DNA from: Lacticaseibacillus baoqingensis
GTDB lineage: Bacteria > Bacillota > Bacilli > Lactobacillales > Lactobacillaceae
Direction: 5' to 3'
DNA: 48,953 nucleotides
NCBI RefSeq assembly: GCF_003946165.1
Contig: NZ_RHOI01000020.1
Location: 1-48,953 of the forward strand
Shown here: positions 7,627 to 16,933 of the stretch, in pieces
How positions within the stretch are numbered: the stretch's first letter is position 1
How the letters are laid out: every line of letters starts with the position of its first letter
Translations under genes and position numbers: made by a program
Notes under the pieces: generated by a model
Told to the model about the DNA's origin: nothing
The model's database searches: none
Seen by the model: only the letters and a program-made list of their open reading frames with translations

Positions 7627-8385
7627 TTAATAACGACGAAAGCGTGCTTGCCGCTGGGCCAATAACGTGGCCGTCGGCATGGCGGCCAAACGCGCGATCG
7701 TTGGGATCAACGCGGTTTTCAGCATTGTGGGAAATTGTCTGCCAGCTTCTGGAAGCACGCGCTCTACCACCTGATTGGCCAATAGCTCTTTGGGTGTGAG
7801 ACCCATCAGTGCTGCGGCTGCTTCAGCTTTGGTCACATCCTTGAATAAGATCGAGGCAAAACCTTCTGGCGACAAAATCGCGTACATGCTTTGCGCCGCC
7901 ATCCACACTTCATCCCCACAAGCCAGCGCTAACGCCCCGCCACTGCCGCCTTCACCGACGATCACTGCCACCAGCGGCGTTTGCAAGGTACTCACTGCCA
8001 ACAACAAGTCTGCGATCGCCGCGGCTTGACCATTGGCCTCTGCTTCCTTGCCGGGGTATGCACCTGGGGTATCGATCAGCGTGATGATCGGCCGATGGAA
8101 TTTTTCTGCTTGGCGCATCAAGCGCAACGCCTTGCGATACCCCCAAGGCTCTGGACAGCCGCCATGCGTGGCTAAGCGCTCTGGCAGCGTCTCGCCTTTC
8201 GTCGTGGCGATCACGGTGACCGGCCGCTGATCGAGCCAGCCGATGCCGCCAATGATCGCCGAATCGTCTTGATGCACCCGATCACCACGACATTCTTGAA
8301 AATCGCTCACGATCCCGGCGATCAATGTCCGCGTCGAGTAAGGTCTAGGGGCGCGTGCTTGTAATACTTGTTCATATGCAGTCAT
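7627..8385 (-). CDS. accA: Acetyl-CoA carboxylase carboxyltransferase subunit alpha
   Basis: The alpha half of the carboxyltransferase, which with AccD moves CO2 from carboxybiotin to acetyl-CoA to make malonyl-CoA. The 252 residues match the short Lactobacillales form. The crotonase-like core shows DTPGAYPGKEAEANGQ and VGEGGSGGALALACGDEVWM, the oxyanion and CoA-binding regions. Its ATG overlaps the accD stop (TGATG), so the two subunits are translationally coupled. It is the last gene of the fab operon. Confidence 0.95.
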   Translation of the reverse strand: MTAYEQVLQARAPRPYSTRTLIAGIVSDFQECRGDRVHQDDSAIIGGIGWLDQRPVTVIATTKGETLPERLATHGGCPEPWGYRKALRLMRQAEKFHRPIITLIDTPGAYPGKEAEANGQAAAIADLLLAVSTLQTPLVAVIVGEGGSGGALALACGDEVWMAAQSMYAILSPEGFASILFKDVTKAEAAAALMGLTPKELLANQVVERVLPEAGRQFPTMLKTALIPTIARLAAMPTATLLAQRQARFRRY

Positions 8386-9215
8386 CAGCAGCCCTCATGC
8401 AAGGCTAATAATGCGGCCAGCTTTGCGCCCAGCGCGGAACGCGGCACGATCGCATCGATAAAGCCCGCTTTTTGCACGGCCTCGGCGCGTTGAAAATCTG
8501 CCGGCAGCTGCGCATGGATCGTCGCTTCGATCACGCGCTTGCCAGCAAAACCCACGCGACTGTGCGGCTCTGCCAAGATGATGTCGCCTTGCATCGCAAA
8601 ACTCGCGGCCACGCCGCCCATCGTCGGATCGCTTAACACCACGATATACAACAACCCGGCTGCCGCGTGGTGAGCCACCGCCTGTGAGACTTTGGCCATT
8701 TGCATCAACGACTGGATCCCTTCTTGCATTCGCGCCCCGCCGCTGGTGGCCACGACGACCACCGGCAAACGAGCTTGTGTCGCCCGCTCAAACAAGCGGC
8801 ACAGCCGTTCACCGGCCACAGTCCCAAGCGACCCCATCATGTAATGACTATCCATCACCCCTAACGCGACCGTATGGGCACCGATCAGCGCTTGGCCGCA
8901 AATCACACTTTCGTCACTGCCGCTGGCGCTTGCGGCCGCCTGCCGCTTGTCGGCATAGCCAGGAAAATCCGTCGGCAACTGCGGCAGCTGCTGATCCCAT
9001 TGTTCGAATTGCTGCGTCAACTGCGCAATGCGCTCATGCGCCGTCAAGCGCAACCCATAGCCGCATTGCGGGCAGACCTTGGCAGCGCCAAACCGCCTGC
9101 GATAGGCGCTGGCATGACAATTGGGACAAGTCAGCCACAACCCCGTTGGCAACGCTTGGGCCTTGGCGATGACGGCTTGATCTAAAGGTGCTGGGGTACT
9201 CGTTTTTAACATCAT
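8385..9215 (-). CDS. accD: Acetyl-CoA carboxylase carboxyltransferase subunit beta
   Basis: Beta subunit of the carboxyltransferase. An N-terminal four-cysteine zinc ribbon (CPNCHAS and CPQCGYG, about residues 30-52) is followed by the crotonase-like domain with ATSGGARMQEGIQSLMQM. The ATG at 9215 is chosen because CAGGAGGCAAT precedes it and it overlaps the accC stop as ATGA, which gives 276 residues. An in-frame start 21 bases further upstream would put the ribosome binding site inside the gene. Confidence 0.94.
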   Translation of the reverse strand: MMLKTSTPAPLDQAVIAKAQALPTGLWLTCPNCHASAYRRRFGAAKVCPQCGYGLRLTAHERIAQLTQQFEQWDQQLPQLPTDFPGYADKRQAAASASGSDESVICGQALIGAHTVALGVMDSHYMMGSLGTVAGERLCRLFERATQARLPVVVVATSGGARMQEGIQSLMQMAKVSQAVAHHAAAGLLYIVVLSDPTMGGVAASFAMQGDIILAEPHSRVGFAGKRVIEATIHAQLPADFQRAEAVQKAGFIDAIVPRSALGAKLAALLALHEGC

Positions 9216-10579
9216 ATTGCCTCCTGTTGCTGCCAATTAGGGATCACGACCCGATCGACATAATCGATCGCTGCGGTACCTTTTTGAATGACCGGATCGG
9301 TGATCAACGCTTGTTGAAAAGACACATTGGTTTGCACCCCGGCGATTTCAAGTTCGGCTAAGGCGCGAGCCATTTTCGCCCATGCGCCAGCGGCGGTGTC
9401 GGCATGCACGATCAGCTTGGCCAACATGGCATCATAATAGGGTCCGATCACATCGCCGCACCTGATGCCGCGATCAACGCGCACGCCGGTCCCGCCTAAA
9501 GGCCATTGCAAGCGCGTGATCGTGCCGGTTTGCGGGGCAAAATCTTGGGCTGGCGCTTCTGCATTGAGCCGACACTCAATAGCGACGCCTTGCGGTTGCC
9601 AGCGCGTCGTGCCATGCGCCAGCGCTTGGCCGGCAGCAACGTTGATCTGGGCAGCCAATAAGTCCAACCCAGTTACCATTTCCGAAACGGGATGTTCCAC
9701 TTGAATGCGCGTATTCATCTCCATAAAATACGCTTGCCCCTTTGGTGTCACTAAAAACTCGACGGTCCCGGCGTTTTCGTAATGGCTGCCAATGGCGATC
9801 CGTTCAGCCAGCGTTTGCAAATGGGTGCGCAAAGCCGGGGTACATGTGAGACTGGGACTGATTTCCAATAGCTTTTGTTTGTGGCGCTGCAGCGAACAAT
9901 CGCGCTCCGGCAAAGTCCACACTGCTCCTTGGCGGTCGGCCAGCACTTGCACTTCCAGATGTTTAGCCCCAACGAGGACTTTTTCTAAATACATTGCCGC
10001 CGCGCCAAATGCTGCCGTGGCTTCACCTTGAGCCACAGCCCATTCGGCTTGCAGCTGTTTGGCCGAAGCGACTTTGCGGATCCCTTTACCGCCGCCGCCT
10101 GCCGCGGCTTTAAGCATCACCGGATAACCTAAGTCAGCAGCGGCGGTCAACGCATCGGCTAAGGTCGTGACCGGTGGCGATCCTGGGATCACCGGCACGT
10201 TTAACCCTTGTACCAACGCCCGAGCTTGCGCCTTATCGCCTAAAGTTTGAATCACTGTTGCACTGGGGCCGATAAACACGATCCCGGCTTGCGCGCATAA
10301 CTCGGCAAAATCCGCACTTTCAGCCAAAAACCCAAAACCGGGATGAATGGCTTCTGCCCCAGTCAACACCGCTGCGGCTAATATATTTTGCATCTGCAAA
10401 TATGAATCACTCGCTTTAGCTGGGCCAATGCAAACCGCCGTATCTGCCAGCTGTACATGCAAAGCGGCTTGGTCGGCTTGTGAATACACCGCCACTGCGC
10501 TGGCGCCTAATTCATGGATCACTTGGATCAAGCGCACGGCGATCTCGCCACGATTGGCCACTAAGATCCGTTTGAACAT
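9212..10579 (-). CDS. accC: Biotin carboxylase
   Basis: ATP-grasp enzyme that carboxylates the biotin on AccB. The 455 residues fit the family. It begins MFKRILVANRGEIAVRLI and has the glycine-rich ATP loop KAAAGGGGKGIRKV, the metal-binding MEMNTRIQVEHPVSEMVTG and a C-terminal domain with VRVDRG. GGGAGTG precedes the ATG. It lies 11 bases after fabZ. Confidence 0.96.
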   Translation of the reverse strand: MFKRILVANRGEIAVRLIQVIHELGASAVAVYSQADQAALHVQLADTAVCIGPAKASDSYLQMQNILAAAVLTGAEAIHPGFGFLAESADFAELCAQAGIVFIGPSATVIQTLGDKAQARALVQGLNVPVIPGSPPVTTLADALTAAADLGYPVMLKAAAGGGGKGIRKVASAKQLQAEWAVAQGEATAAFGAAAMYLEKVLVGAKHLEVQVLADRQGAVWTLPERDCSLQRHKQKLLEISPSLTCTPALRTHLQTLAERIAIGSHYENAGTVEFLVTPKGQAYFMEMNTRIQVEHPVSEMVTGLDLLAAQINVAAGQALAHGTTRWQPQGVAIECRLNAEAPAQDFAPQTGTITRLQWPLGGTGVRVDRGIRCGDVIGPYYDAMLAKLIVHADTAAGAWAKMARALAELEIAGVQTNVSFQQALITDPVIQKGTAAIDYVDRVVIPNWQQQEAI

Positions 10580-10590
10580 GATGTCACTCC

Positions 10591-11013
10591 CTATTGAATG
10601 GCGAAGACTAATTCAGCCATACAAGCCAGCTCTTCGCCAACAAATGCGCGGCCAACGCCGCTGCCAATGCCTTGTGCACGCCGAGTCAACGTCACTTCCA
10701 GCCGTAAGGTATCACCGGGGCGAACCATTTTGCGAAATTTTGCTTTGCGGATCCCCCCAAGAAAAACGGTTTGACCGGCTAATTCCGGTTCTTGCAGCAA
10801 TGCGATCGCCCCGGTTTGCGCCAAGGCTTCGATTTGCAAGACACCAGGAAAAATCGGGTTGCCTGGAAAATGTCCTTGGAAAATGGCTTCGTTGACAGAA
10901 ACGTTTTTGATGGCAACAGCCGAAACTCCTGGCGTCGATTCTAAGACCCGATCGACCAACAGCATCGGATAGCGATGTGGCAATATCGCCATGATTTCTT
11001 GTGCTTCAAGCAT
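10591..11013 (-). CDS. fabZ: 3-hydroxyacyl-ACP dehydratase FabZ (complete active site)
   Basis: Hot-dog fold dehydratase of the elongation cycle, 140 residues. It carries the full FabZ signature: [13 protein letters not shown] near residue 11, then [21 protein letters not shown] with the catalytic His and Glu. The ATG overlaps the accB stop and is preceded by GGAGG. This is the canonical dehydratase here, in contrast to the degenerate hot-dog gene at 16934-17377. Confidence 0.95.
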   Translation of the reverse strand: MLEAQEIMAILPHRYPMLLVDRVLESTPGVSAVAIKNVSVNEAIFQGHFPGNPIFPGVLQIEALAQTGAIALLQEPELAGQTVFLGGIRKAKFRKMVRPGDTLRLEVTLTRRAQGIGSGVGRAFVGEELACMAELVFAIQ

Positions 11014-11425
11014 TTGTTTCCTCCGTGATCAAAAGTAAGTCCTGGTGATATTCGACCAGTGATTCATTCGCGATCAAGATCTCTGAAACGACGCCAGAAA
11101 CCGGACTTTTGACTTCATTCATCATTTTCATGGATTCGATCACGCACACCACTTCGCCTGCGGTCACGTGATCGCCTACTTGTTTGAACACTGGTTCTTC
11201 TGGTGCCGGCCGCAAATACGCGATCCCGACTAACGGCGCTAACACCGGGGTCCCGGTCCCGGTTGCCGGCGGAGACGTTGGCCCGGCAGGTTCAGCAACT
11301 GCTGCGCGATCAAGCGGCGCAGGCTTTTTCAAGTGCAAATGGTCATTGCCAATGGCCAAGTCTAATTCCAATGCGGAACTTTGCTCGAATTGAGCAAATA
11401 AGGCGGCAATCATTTTTTCATCCAA
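11006..11425 (-). CDS. accB: Biotin carboxyl carrier protein of acetyl-CoA carboxylase
   Basis: Carrier that holds biotin for AccC and AccA/D. The N-terminal helical segment is followed by a Pro/Ala/Thr-rich linker (around [15 protein letters not shown]) and a biotinyl domain with the biotin-lysine motif ESMKMMNEV. The start is uncertain. A TTG at 11425 ([13 protein letters not shown]) lies about 11 bases after AGGAGG and overlaps the fabF stop. A GTG at 11437 lies inside that ribosome binding site, and the ATG at 11413 is too far from it. Confidence 0.92.
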   Translation of the reverse strand: MDEKMIAALFAQFEQSSALELDLAIGNDHLHLKKPAPLDRAAVAEPAGPTSPPATGTGTPVLAPLVGIAYLRPAPEEPVFKQVGDHVTAGEVVCVIESMKMMNEVKSPVSGVVSEILIANESLVEYHQDLLLITEETNA

Positions 11426-12647
11426 ACGCCTGCGCACCTCCTAATGCTAAGACGGCATTATGTCCTCCGAACCCAAATGAATTACTCAACGCAAACGGTG
11501 TCTGCGGTTTTTGATCCAAGCCAGTGACTAAATCAACGTCACACGCTGCATCAGGCACCCCGCCAAGATTCACCGGCAAGCGCGCCGCATTCAGCGCGGC
11601 AATGGTCAAAATCGCTTCCAGCGCACCGGCTGCCCCAAGCAAATGTCCCGTCATCCCCTTAGTTGAACTAACGGCAACTGGCTGTTGGCCAAATACCGTC
11701 CGGATCGCCTTGGCTTCCATCAGATCATTAGCCACCGTTGCGGTCCCATGGGCATTCACATACCCGACTGCATCTGGAGTCAACCCTGATGTCGCCAGCG
11801 CTTGTTGCATGGCCTTAGCCGCATATTGCCCACTAGGATCAGGGGCCGTCATATGATACGCATCGCTAGTCGCGCCATAGCCTAAAACATAACCTAAGAT
11901 CTGCGCACCGCGCGCCTCAGCGTGGGCTTGGGTTTCTAAGATCAAAGTGCCTGCGCCTTCGCCCATCACAAACCCGCTGCGGTCTTGACCAAAAGGCAGG
12001 CTGGCCGTTTGCGGGGTGTCTGCCGCAGACAAGGCAGTCAACGCCGCAAAGCCGCCGATCCCGATTTCATTGATCGATGCTTCTGCCCCTCCGGTGATCA
12101 CCATATCTGCACGGCCGGCTTGTAAACACTGCACCGCCTGGGCGATCGCGCTGGTGCCTGATGCACAGGCGGTCACGACGGCATAGCTTTCAGCATGAGC
12201 ACCAAAATATTGCGCCAAAACGCCTGGGGCCATGTTGATGATCGCCATCGGCACGAATAATGGTGAGATGCGCTTGGGGCCTTTCGCATTTTTCTTCGTG
12301 ACCTGCGCTTCGATGGTTGATAGCCCCCCGATCCCTGAACCATAAATCACTGCCAAGCGCTGCGGGTCGACCGCCGTGGCTAACCCTGCTTGTTCGGCAG
12401 CTTCAATGGCACTATAAAGGGCAAACTGGGTAAAGCGGTCTAAGCGTTTGGCCAATTTCTTGTCCAAGCGCTTCGTCGGCTCAAAATCAGCGACCTCCCC
12501 GGCCACATGGATACCAGTGGCGCTGGCATCAAATTGCTTGATGGGTTGGATCCCCAAAGTTCCTGCTTGCATCGCTGCCACACTTTGCGCCACATTTTGG
12601 CCCAAAGCATTGACGGTGCCCATTCCTGTTATGACCACTCGCTGCAC
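11418..12647 (-). CDS. fabF: 3-oxoacyl-ACP synthase II
   Basis: Condensing enzyme that elongates acyl-ACP with malonyl-ACP. About 409 residues with the Cys-His-His triad: VVTACASGTSA, NAHGTATVAND and KGMTGHLLGAAGALEA. The GTG at 12647 is chosen (MQRVVITGMGTVNALGQ) because AGGAGGAAACAAC precedes it. The GTG at 12665 would place the ribosome binding site inside the gene. It lies 14 bases after the fabG stop. Confidence 0.95.
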   Translation of the reverse strand: MQRVVITGMGTVNALGQNVAQSVAAMQAGTLGIQPIKQFDASATGIHVAGEVADFEPTKRLDKKLAKRLDRFTQFALYSAIEAAEQAGLATAVDPQRLAVIYGSGIGGLSTIEAQVTKKNAKGPKRISPLFVPMAIINMAPGVLAQYFGAHAESYAVVTACASGTSAIAQAVQCLQAGRADMVITGGAEASINEIGIGGFAALTALSAADTPQTASLPFGQDRSGFVMGEGAGTLILETQAHAEARGAQILGYVLGYGATSDAYHMTAPDPSGQYAAKAMQQALATSGLTPDAVGYVNAHGTATVANDLMEAKAIRTVFGQQPVAVSSTKGMTGHLLGAAGALEAILTIAALNAARLPVNLGGVPDAACDVDLVTGLDQKPQTPFALSNSFGFGGHNAVLALGGAQAFG

Positions 12648-12661
12648 GTTGTTTCCTCCTA

Positions 12662-13390
12662 TCACGTTAACCCGCCATCAACTGTCAGTACCTGTCCGGT
12701 CACATAGGCGTTACCGATCAAAAAAGCGGCCGCATCTGCCACTTCTGCTGGGGTCCCAAACCGATTCAAAGGGATGTTTGCTAAGACCTTGGCGGCGGCT
12801 TGTTCACTTAATGCGGCGGTCATGCTCGTGGCGATCATCCCCGGTGCGATCGCATTCACGCGCACCCCGCGTCTGGCGCCTTCTTTGGCTAACGTTTTAG
12901 TCAAACCAATGATGCCTGCTTTACTCGCGGCGTAATTGGCTTGGCCGATGTTGCCGATCATGCCAACGATACTGGCTAAATTGATGATCACGCCGCGGCG
13001 CGCTTTCATCATCGCTTTGTAAACCGGCTGCGTGACGTTATAAGTCCCGTTTAAGTTAACGTTGACGACCTCCGCAAATTGCGCCGGCGTTAGGCGCAAA
13101 GCCAGTTGATCATGGGTGATCCCGGCATTATTCACTAAAATATCGATCCGGCCATAATGGGCGATCGTTTGCGCGGCTAATTCAGCAGCAGCATCGACCG
13201 CTTCGATCCCGCCTTGAAACGTCTCCACCTGCCCGCCATAAGCTTTGAGGGTTTGCAATAATGGCGCCGGAAACGCGCTGCGGGCACTGAGCATCAAATC
13301 AGCCCCTTCTTGTGCCAACCGCAAAGCGATCGCTGCGCCGATCCCCCGCGTGGCGCCGGTCACCAACGCCACTTGTCCTGTCAATGTCAT
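12662..13390 (-). CDS. fabG: 3-oxoacyl-ACP reductase
   Basis: NADPH-dependent short-chain dehydrogenase of the elongation cycle, 242 residues. It has the Rossmann motif GATRGIG at residues 11-17, NNAG, the catalytic Ser in NLASIVG and YAASK. The C-terminus VTGQVLTVDGGLT is typical of FabG. The ATG directly follows the fabD stop (TAG-ATG) and GGAGG overlaps the end of fabD. Confidence 0.95.
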   Translation of the reverse strand: MTLTGQVALVTGATRGIGAAIALRLAQEGADLMLSARSAFPAPLLQTLKAYGGQVETFQGGIEAVDAAAELAAQTIAHYGRIDILVNNAGITHDQLALRLTPAQFAEVVNVNLNGTYNVTQPVYKAMMKARRGVIINLASIVGMIGNIGQANYAASKAGIIGLTKTLAKEGARRGVRVNAIAPGMIATSMTAALSEQAAAKVLANIPLNRFGTPAEVADAAAFLIGNAYVTGQVLTVDGGLT

Positions 13391-14275
13391 CTACGCGCCT
13401 CCTAACATGGTTTCTGCCGTGATCGTCGTCACGTGAGCCGTTGCCAATTGTTGCCGGATCAACTTGGCCAATACCGGTTTAGGCCCAATTTCGATGAAGT
13501 CGTTGACCCCTTGGGCTGCTAACGTCGCCACCGTTTGACCAAATGCAGTCGCAGTCGCCACTTGTGCGGTCAGATTGGCCACCACAGTTTCTGGCGTCAA
13601 GACCCTTTGCGTCGTGGTGCTGATCACCGGCACTTGCCCCACTCGCCATTGGGCAAAAGCCAAAGCCGCTTGTAAAGGCGGTTGTGCCGGCTGCATCAAT
13701 GGCGTATGAAAGGCGCCAGCCACAGGCAAGGGCACCGTTTTGATCCGCTGGTCAGCCAGCTTTTGTTGCGCGTTGGCTAATCCCGCCAGCGTGCCGCCTA
13801 AAACGACTTGTTTTGGGCTGTTTTGATTGGCGATCCACACGTCCTCTAACTCAGCGATCAGCGCCAATTGCGCCGGCGTTTTGACCCGCAATGCCAGCAT
13901 CCCGCCTGGGGTATGTGCACAAGCCTTGCTCATGGCCGCACCGCGTTTGGCCACGAGGGCTAACCCTTGGGCCATGCTGATTTGCCCGCCGGCGATCAAG
14001 GCGGTATATTCACCCAGACTTAGCCCTGCTAGTATCGCAGGGGCCAGCTTTGCCGTTTGATATAGCGCCACGCCATATGCCACTAAAGCGGGTTGTAAGG
14101 CATCTGGCTGTTGCCGCAACGGGGTTTGGCCAAATAGATAAGCAGGCAAGTCAAACGCCAGCACGGCATTGGCCGCATCGATATTTTGTTTGAAAGTCAA
14201 ACTATTTAGGTAAAGTGTGCGCCCCATGCCTGCGTATTCGCTGCCTTGGCCGCTAAACACCACTGCTGTTTTCAT
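13391..14275 (-). CDS. fabD: Malonyl-CoA:ACP transacylase
   Basis: Loads malonate from CoA onto ACP. The 294 residues show VFSGQGSEYAGMG at the N-terminus, the serine nucleophile in GLSLGEYTAL and a histidine in GAFHTPLM. The residue before the nucleophile is Leu, not the His seen in enteric FabD, which is normal in Lactobacillales. The start lies just after the fabK stop. Confidence 0.95.
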   Translation of the reverse strand: MKTAVVFSGQGSEYAGMGRTLYLNSLTFKQNIDAANAVLAFDLPAYLFGQTPLRQQPDALQPALVAYGVALYQTAKLAPAILAGLSLGEYTALIAGGQISMAQGLALVAKRGAAMSKACAHTPGGMLALRVKTPAQLALIAELEDVWIANQNSPKQVVLGGTLAGLANAQQKLADQRIKTVPLPVAGAFHTPLMQPAQPPLQAALAFAQWRVGQVPVISTTTQRVLTPETVVANLTAQVATATAFGQTVATLAAQGVNDFIEIGPKPVLAKLIRQQLATAHVTTITAETMLGGA

Positions 14276-14276
14276 C

Positions 14277-15233
14277 TCAAACCACCTTTTGCTTTAACGG
14301 CCCATCGCCGACGATCGCCAAGGTTTGACTCACCACTGAGCGTAAGATCGCCGCCGCCGGATCGACATGGCGGACCATCCCGGCAGCTTGTCCGGCCATA
14401 AAGGAACCGCGCTGAGGGTCGCCTTCTTGAACGGCAATGCGCAAGCTGCCATTGCCTAACTGCTCGACTGCGGTCATATCACCGCCAGTCAGCGCCAGTT
14501 GTTTTTCTAATTTCAAATACTGCCTGCTCATCGGATTTTTCAAGACCCGCGCCGCATGCCCGAGGTATTGCCCGGTGACTAAAGTATCGACGTCTTTGGC
14601 CTTTAATACCGCCGCTTGGTACTGAGGATGGATCTGCGTTTCTGCCGCTGCTAAAAAACGCGTCCCCATTTGCACCCCGCACGCGCCTAACGCCAAGGCC
14701 GCCGCGACTCCGCGGCCATCAGCGATCCCGCCAGCGGCGATCACCGGGATCGCTAACGCGTCGACCACTTGCGGCACCAGCGCCATTGTCGTCATGGCGC
14801 CAATATGGCCGCCTGACTCCATGCCTTCTGCAATGACCCCATCGACACCTTGCCGCGCCATGCGCTTGGCTAATGCCACTGATGGCACAACCGGCAGCAC
14901 CACGCTGCCGGCGGCTTGCAAAGGTTCCAAGTAACGCCCAGGATCGCCAGCGCCGGTGGTCACGACCGCCACTTTGGCTTGCGCCACGACCGCGATCACC
15001 GCTTCGACATGCGGCGACAACAGCATCACATTGACGCCGAATGGGCGATCGGTGTGCTGTTTGGCGATCGCGATCTGTTCTGCCACATAACTGGCTGGCG
15101 CATGACCGCTGCCAATGATCCCCAAACCGCCAGCTTCAGAAACCGCCGCGGCCAATTGACCATCGGCGACCCACGCCATCCCGCCTTGAAAAATCGGGTA
15201 GCGTACCCCGATACGCGTCATCAAAGCTTCCAT
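14277..15233 (-). CDS. fabK: FMN-dependent enoyl-ACP reductase II
   Basis: Flavoprotein that performs the last reductive step of elongation with NAD(P)H. It is a 318-residue TIM-barrel of the nitronate monooxygenase-like fold. It begins RIGVRYPIFQGGMAWVADG and shows EGMESGGHIG, VIAAGGIADGRG and GVQMGTRFLA, the FMN phosphate-binding region. It replaces the short-chain-type FabI; no fabI is in the window. FabK enzymes are known to be insensitive to triclosan. AAGGCGGCGTAGCG precedes the ATG. Confidence 0.93.
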   Translation of the reverse strand: MEALMTRIGVRYPIFQGGMAWVADGQLAAAVSEAGGLGIIGSGHAPASYVAEQIAIAKQHTDRPFGVNVMLLSPHVEAVIAVVAQAKVAVVTTGAGDPGRYLEPLQAAGSVVLPVVPSVALAKRMARQGVDGVIAEGMESGGHIGAMTTMALVPQVVDALAIPVIAAGGIADGRGVAAALALGACGVQMGTRFLAAAETQIHPQYQAAVLKAKDVDTLVTGQYLGHAARVLKNPMSRQYLKLEKQLALTGGDMTAVEQLGNGSLRIAVQEGDPQRGSFMAGQAAGMVRHVDPAAAILRSVVSQTLAIVGDGPLKQKVV

Positions 15234-15235
15234 CG

Positions 15236-15469
15236 CTACGCCGCCTTTGCCAAGAACGTGACTAAGTCTTGGACGGTGTCGATCGTTTCATCCGTATCGA
15301 TCGTGACATCAAAGGCATCTTCAATTTCGTTGATGATCTCAAACACGTCTAAACTGTCTGCATCCAGATCGTCTTTGAAGTTGGTGGTCAATTGGACCTT
15401 TTCAGGCGCTTGATCGAGTTGATCTGCGATGATCGCTTGTACCTTAGAAAAAATTGCTTCGTTTGCCAT
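15236..15469 (-). CDS. acpP: Acyl carrier protein
   Basis: A 77-residue acidic four-helix protein that carries growing acyl chains on phosphopantetheine at the serine of DLDADSLDVFEI. It sits between fabH and fabK. Strong AGGAG in front. Confidence 0.96.
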   Translation of the reverse strand: MANEAIFSKVQAIIADQLDQAPEKVQLTTNFKDDLDADSLDVFEIINEIEDAFDVTIDTDETIDTVQDLVTFLAKAA

Positions 15470-15487
15470 ATACTTTCGTCTCCTTTT

Positions 15488-16393
15488 TCAATACGTCAAC
15501 ATCAAACTGCCAATACTCAACCCGCCGCCAAAGCCACACAATAAGAGGCGTTGGCCGCGCTTTAACCGTCCGCTGACAACCATGTCATGCAACAACAATG
15601 GCACGCTCGCAGCGCTGGTGTTGCCATAATTCGCCACATTCATCGGCAGCTTTGCCGCTGGGATCGCGAGTTTTTTACCGATCGCTTCAATGATCCGGGC
15701 GTTGGCTTGATGGATCAGGTACCAGTCACACGGCTGAGTCGCCACACGCCGAATCGACGCCGGGACTGCTTTTAACGCAAATTGATACACCGCGCGGCCA
15801 TTCATGTGAAAATAAGGATCACCGCTCGCCGCCCCGGCTTGTAACACCAGCTTGAGATCACCATAACTGCGCAAGTCTGCTGGCGGCAGCGGCGCATCAT
15901 CAGCGGCGACTAAGACCCCGGCGGCGCCATCACCGAACAATACCGCTGTGGTGCGATCTTGCCAGTCGACCAAACGCGATAACACCTCGCTGCCGATCAC
16001 CAAGCCGCAACGGGCTTGTCCTTGCAGCAAGTGGGCGGCCATGTCTAGGGCGTAAACAAAACCCGCACACGCTACATTCAAATTGAGCCCAAACGCATGG
16101 GTGGCGCCAAGCGTCCCTTGCAGCCGGTTGGCTTCACTAGGCGTTTGAAAATCCGGACTCATCGTCGCCACGAGGATAAAATCCAAGTCCTCTGCCGCAT
16201 AAGCTGACTGTGCTAATAATTGTTGGGCCACGCCTAATGCTAGGCTGTATGTCGTTTCATCTGCGGCGATCCGCCGCTCATGGATCCCGGTGCGTTGTCG
16301 GATCCATGCATCTGACGTCGCCATTTTTTGGCTCAGCTCCGCATTGGTCACCCGCTTTGCCGGTAATTCTGCCGCGGTCGTCACGATTCGCAC
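15488..16393 (-). CDS. fabH: 3-oxoacyl-ACP synthase III
   Basis: Initiates fatty-acid synthesis by condensing acetyl-CoA (or a branched primer) with malonyl-ACP. It has the Cys-His-Asn triad: NVACAGFVY, IHQANARII and NYGNTSAAS. At about 301 residues it is somewhat shorter than the usual ~320. It starts with GTG at 16393 (GGAGGCACAGCC in front). It follows fabT with a ~20-base gap. Confidence 0.94.
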   Translation of the reverse strand: MRIVTTAAELPAKRVTNAELSQKMATSDAWIRQRTGIHERRIAADETTYSLALGVAQQLLAQSAYAAEDLDFILVATMSPDFQTPSEANRLQGTLGATHAFGLNLNVACAGFVYALDMAAHLLQGQARCGLVIGSEVLSRLVDWQDRTTAVLFGDGAAGVLVAADDAPLPPADLRSYGDLKLVLQAGAASGDPYFHMNGRAVYQFALKAVPASIRRVATQPCDWYLIHQANARIIEAIGKKLAIPAAKLPMNVANYGNTSAASVPLLLHDMVVSGRLKRGQRLLLCGFGGGLSIGSLMLTY

Positions 16394-16413
16394 GGCTGTG
16401 CCTCCTATCCGCG

Positions 16414-16869
16414 TTAAAGGTGCTGATCTTGTTCCGCGATAAACGCCATTAAATTATCCAGCGCATGTTCGATCAAGTGGATCTCGTCTTCATTGAAGCC
16501 TTGCACGAAACGATCGACCATTTGCTGGTGAAAGGCTTGGTGGGCGCGATACATCAAGCGCCCTTTACGCGTCAAGAGCAAATTCACGATCCGCTTATCA
16601 TCGTCGGCATGTTCGCGATCAACGTAACCTTTACGCACTAATTGTTTGATGCCCACCGTTAAGGTCCCTTGGGTGACATGCAAGCGTGCAGCCACCGCAC
16701 TGGACGTGGGCTTTTGATGTAACCCGATCGCATCGATCGTGTGCATTTCTGTGATGCTGAGATCGCGAAATTGACTCTTTTGCAACTCAGTTTCTTCGAT
16801 CCGTAAAATATCTCGGTAAACCTTTTCTAATTTCGTGTTGATTCGTTTCATGATCGGGCGTTGTGCCAT
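16414..16869 (-). CDS. fabT: MarR-family regulator of fatty-acid synthesis FabT
   Basis: A 151-residue winged-helix repressor, placed as FabT always is in Lactobacillales fab clusters. Visible parts are the N-terminal dimer helix (MKRINTKLEKVYRDILRIEE), the helix-turn-helix (SSAVAARLHVTQGTLTVGIKQL) and the wing with DDDKRIVNLLLTRKG. Known FabT proteins use long-chain acyl-ACP as corepressor to shut off the cluster. The ATG at 16869 is chosen from AGGAGG and alignment with known FabT; a reading from 16950 would run through the operator. Palindromes at 16888-16921 and 17436-17448 are its likely sites. Confidence 0.92.
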   Translation of the reverse strand: MAQRPIMKRINTKLEKVYRDILRIEETELQKSQFRDLSITEMHTIDAIGLHQKPTSSAVAARLHVTQGTLTVGIKQLVRKGYVDREHADDDKRIVNLLLTRKGRLMYRAHQAFHQQMVDRFVQGFNEDEIHLIEHALDNLMAFIAEQDQHL

Positions 16870-16887
16870 TATCCCATGGCCTCCTAG

Positions 16888-16921
16888 TTTGACTGATTTG
16901 ATATTCAAAGTATCAGTCAAA
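16888..16921. promoter_or_regulatory. FabT operator before fabT
   Basis: Nested palindromes: outer arms TTTGACTGAT (16888-16897) and ATCAGTCAAA (16912-16921), inner TTTGATATTCAAA (16897-16909). The inner core fits the FabT-box pattern TTTGA-N3-TCAAA. The minus strand also has TTGACT within the outer arm, a candidate -35 box, so a promoter for fabT is likely inside this element. Confidence 0.8.
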
Positions 16922-16933
16922 ACTGGGCGCCCG

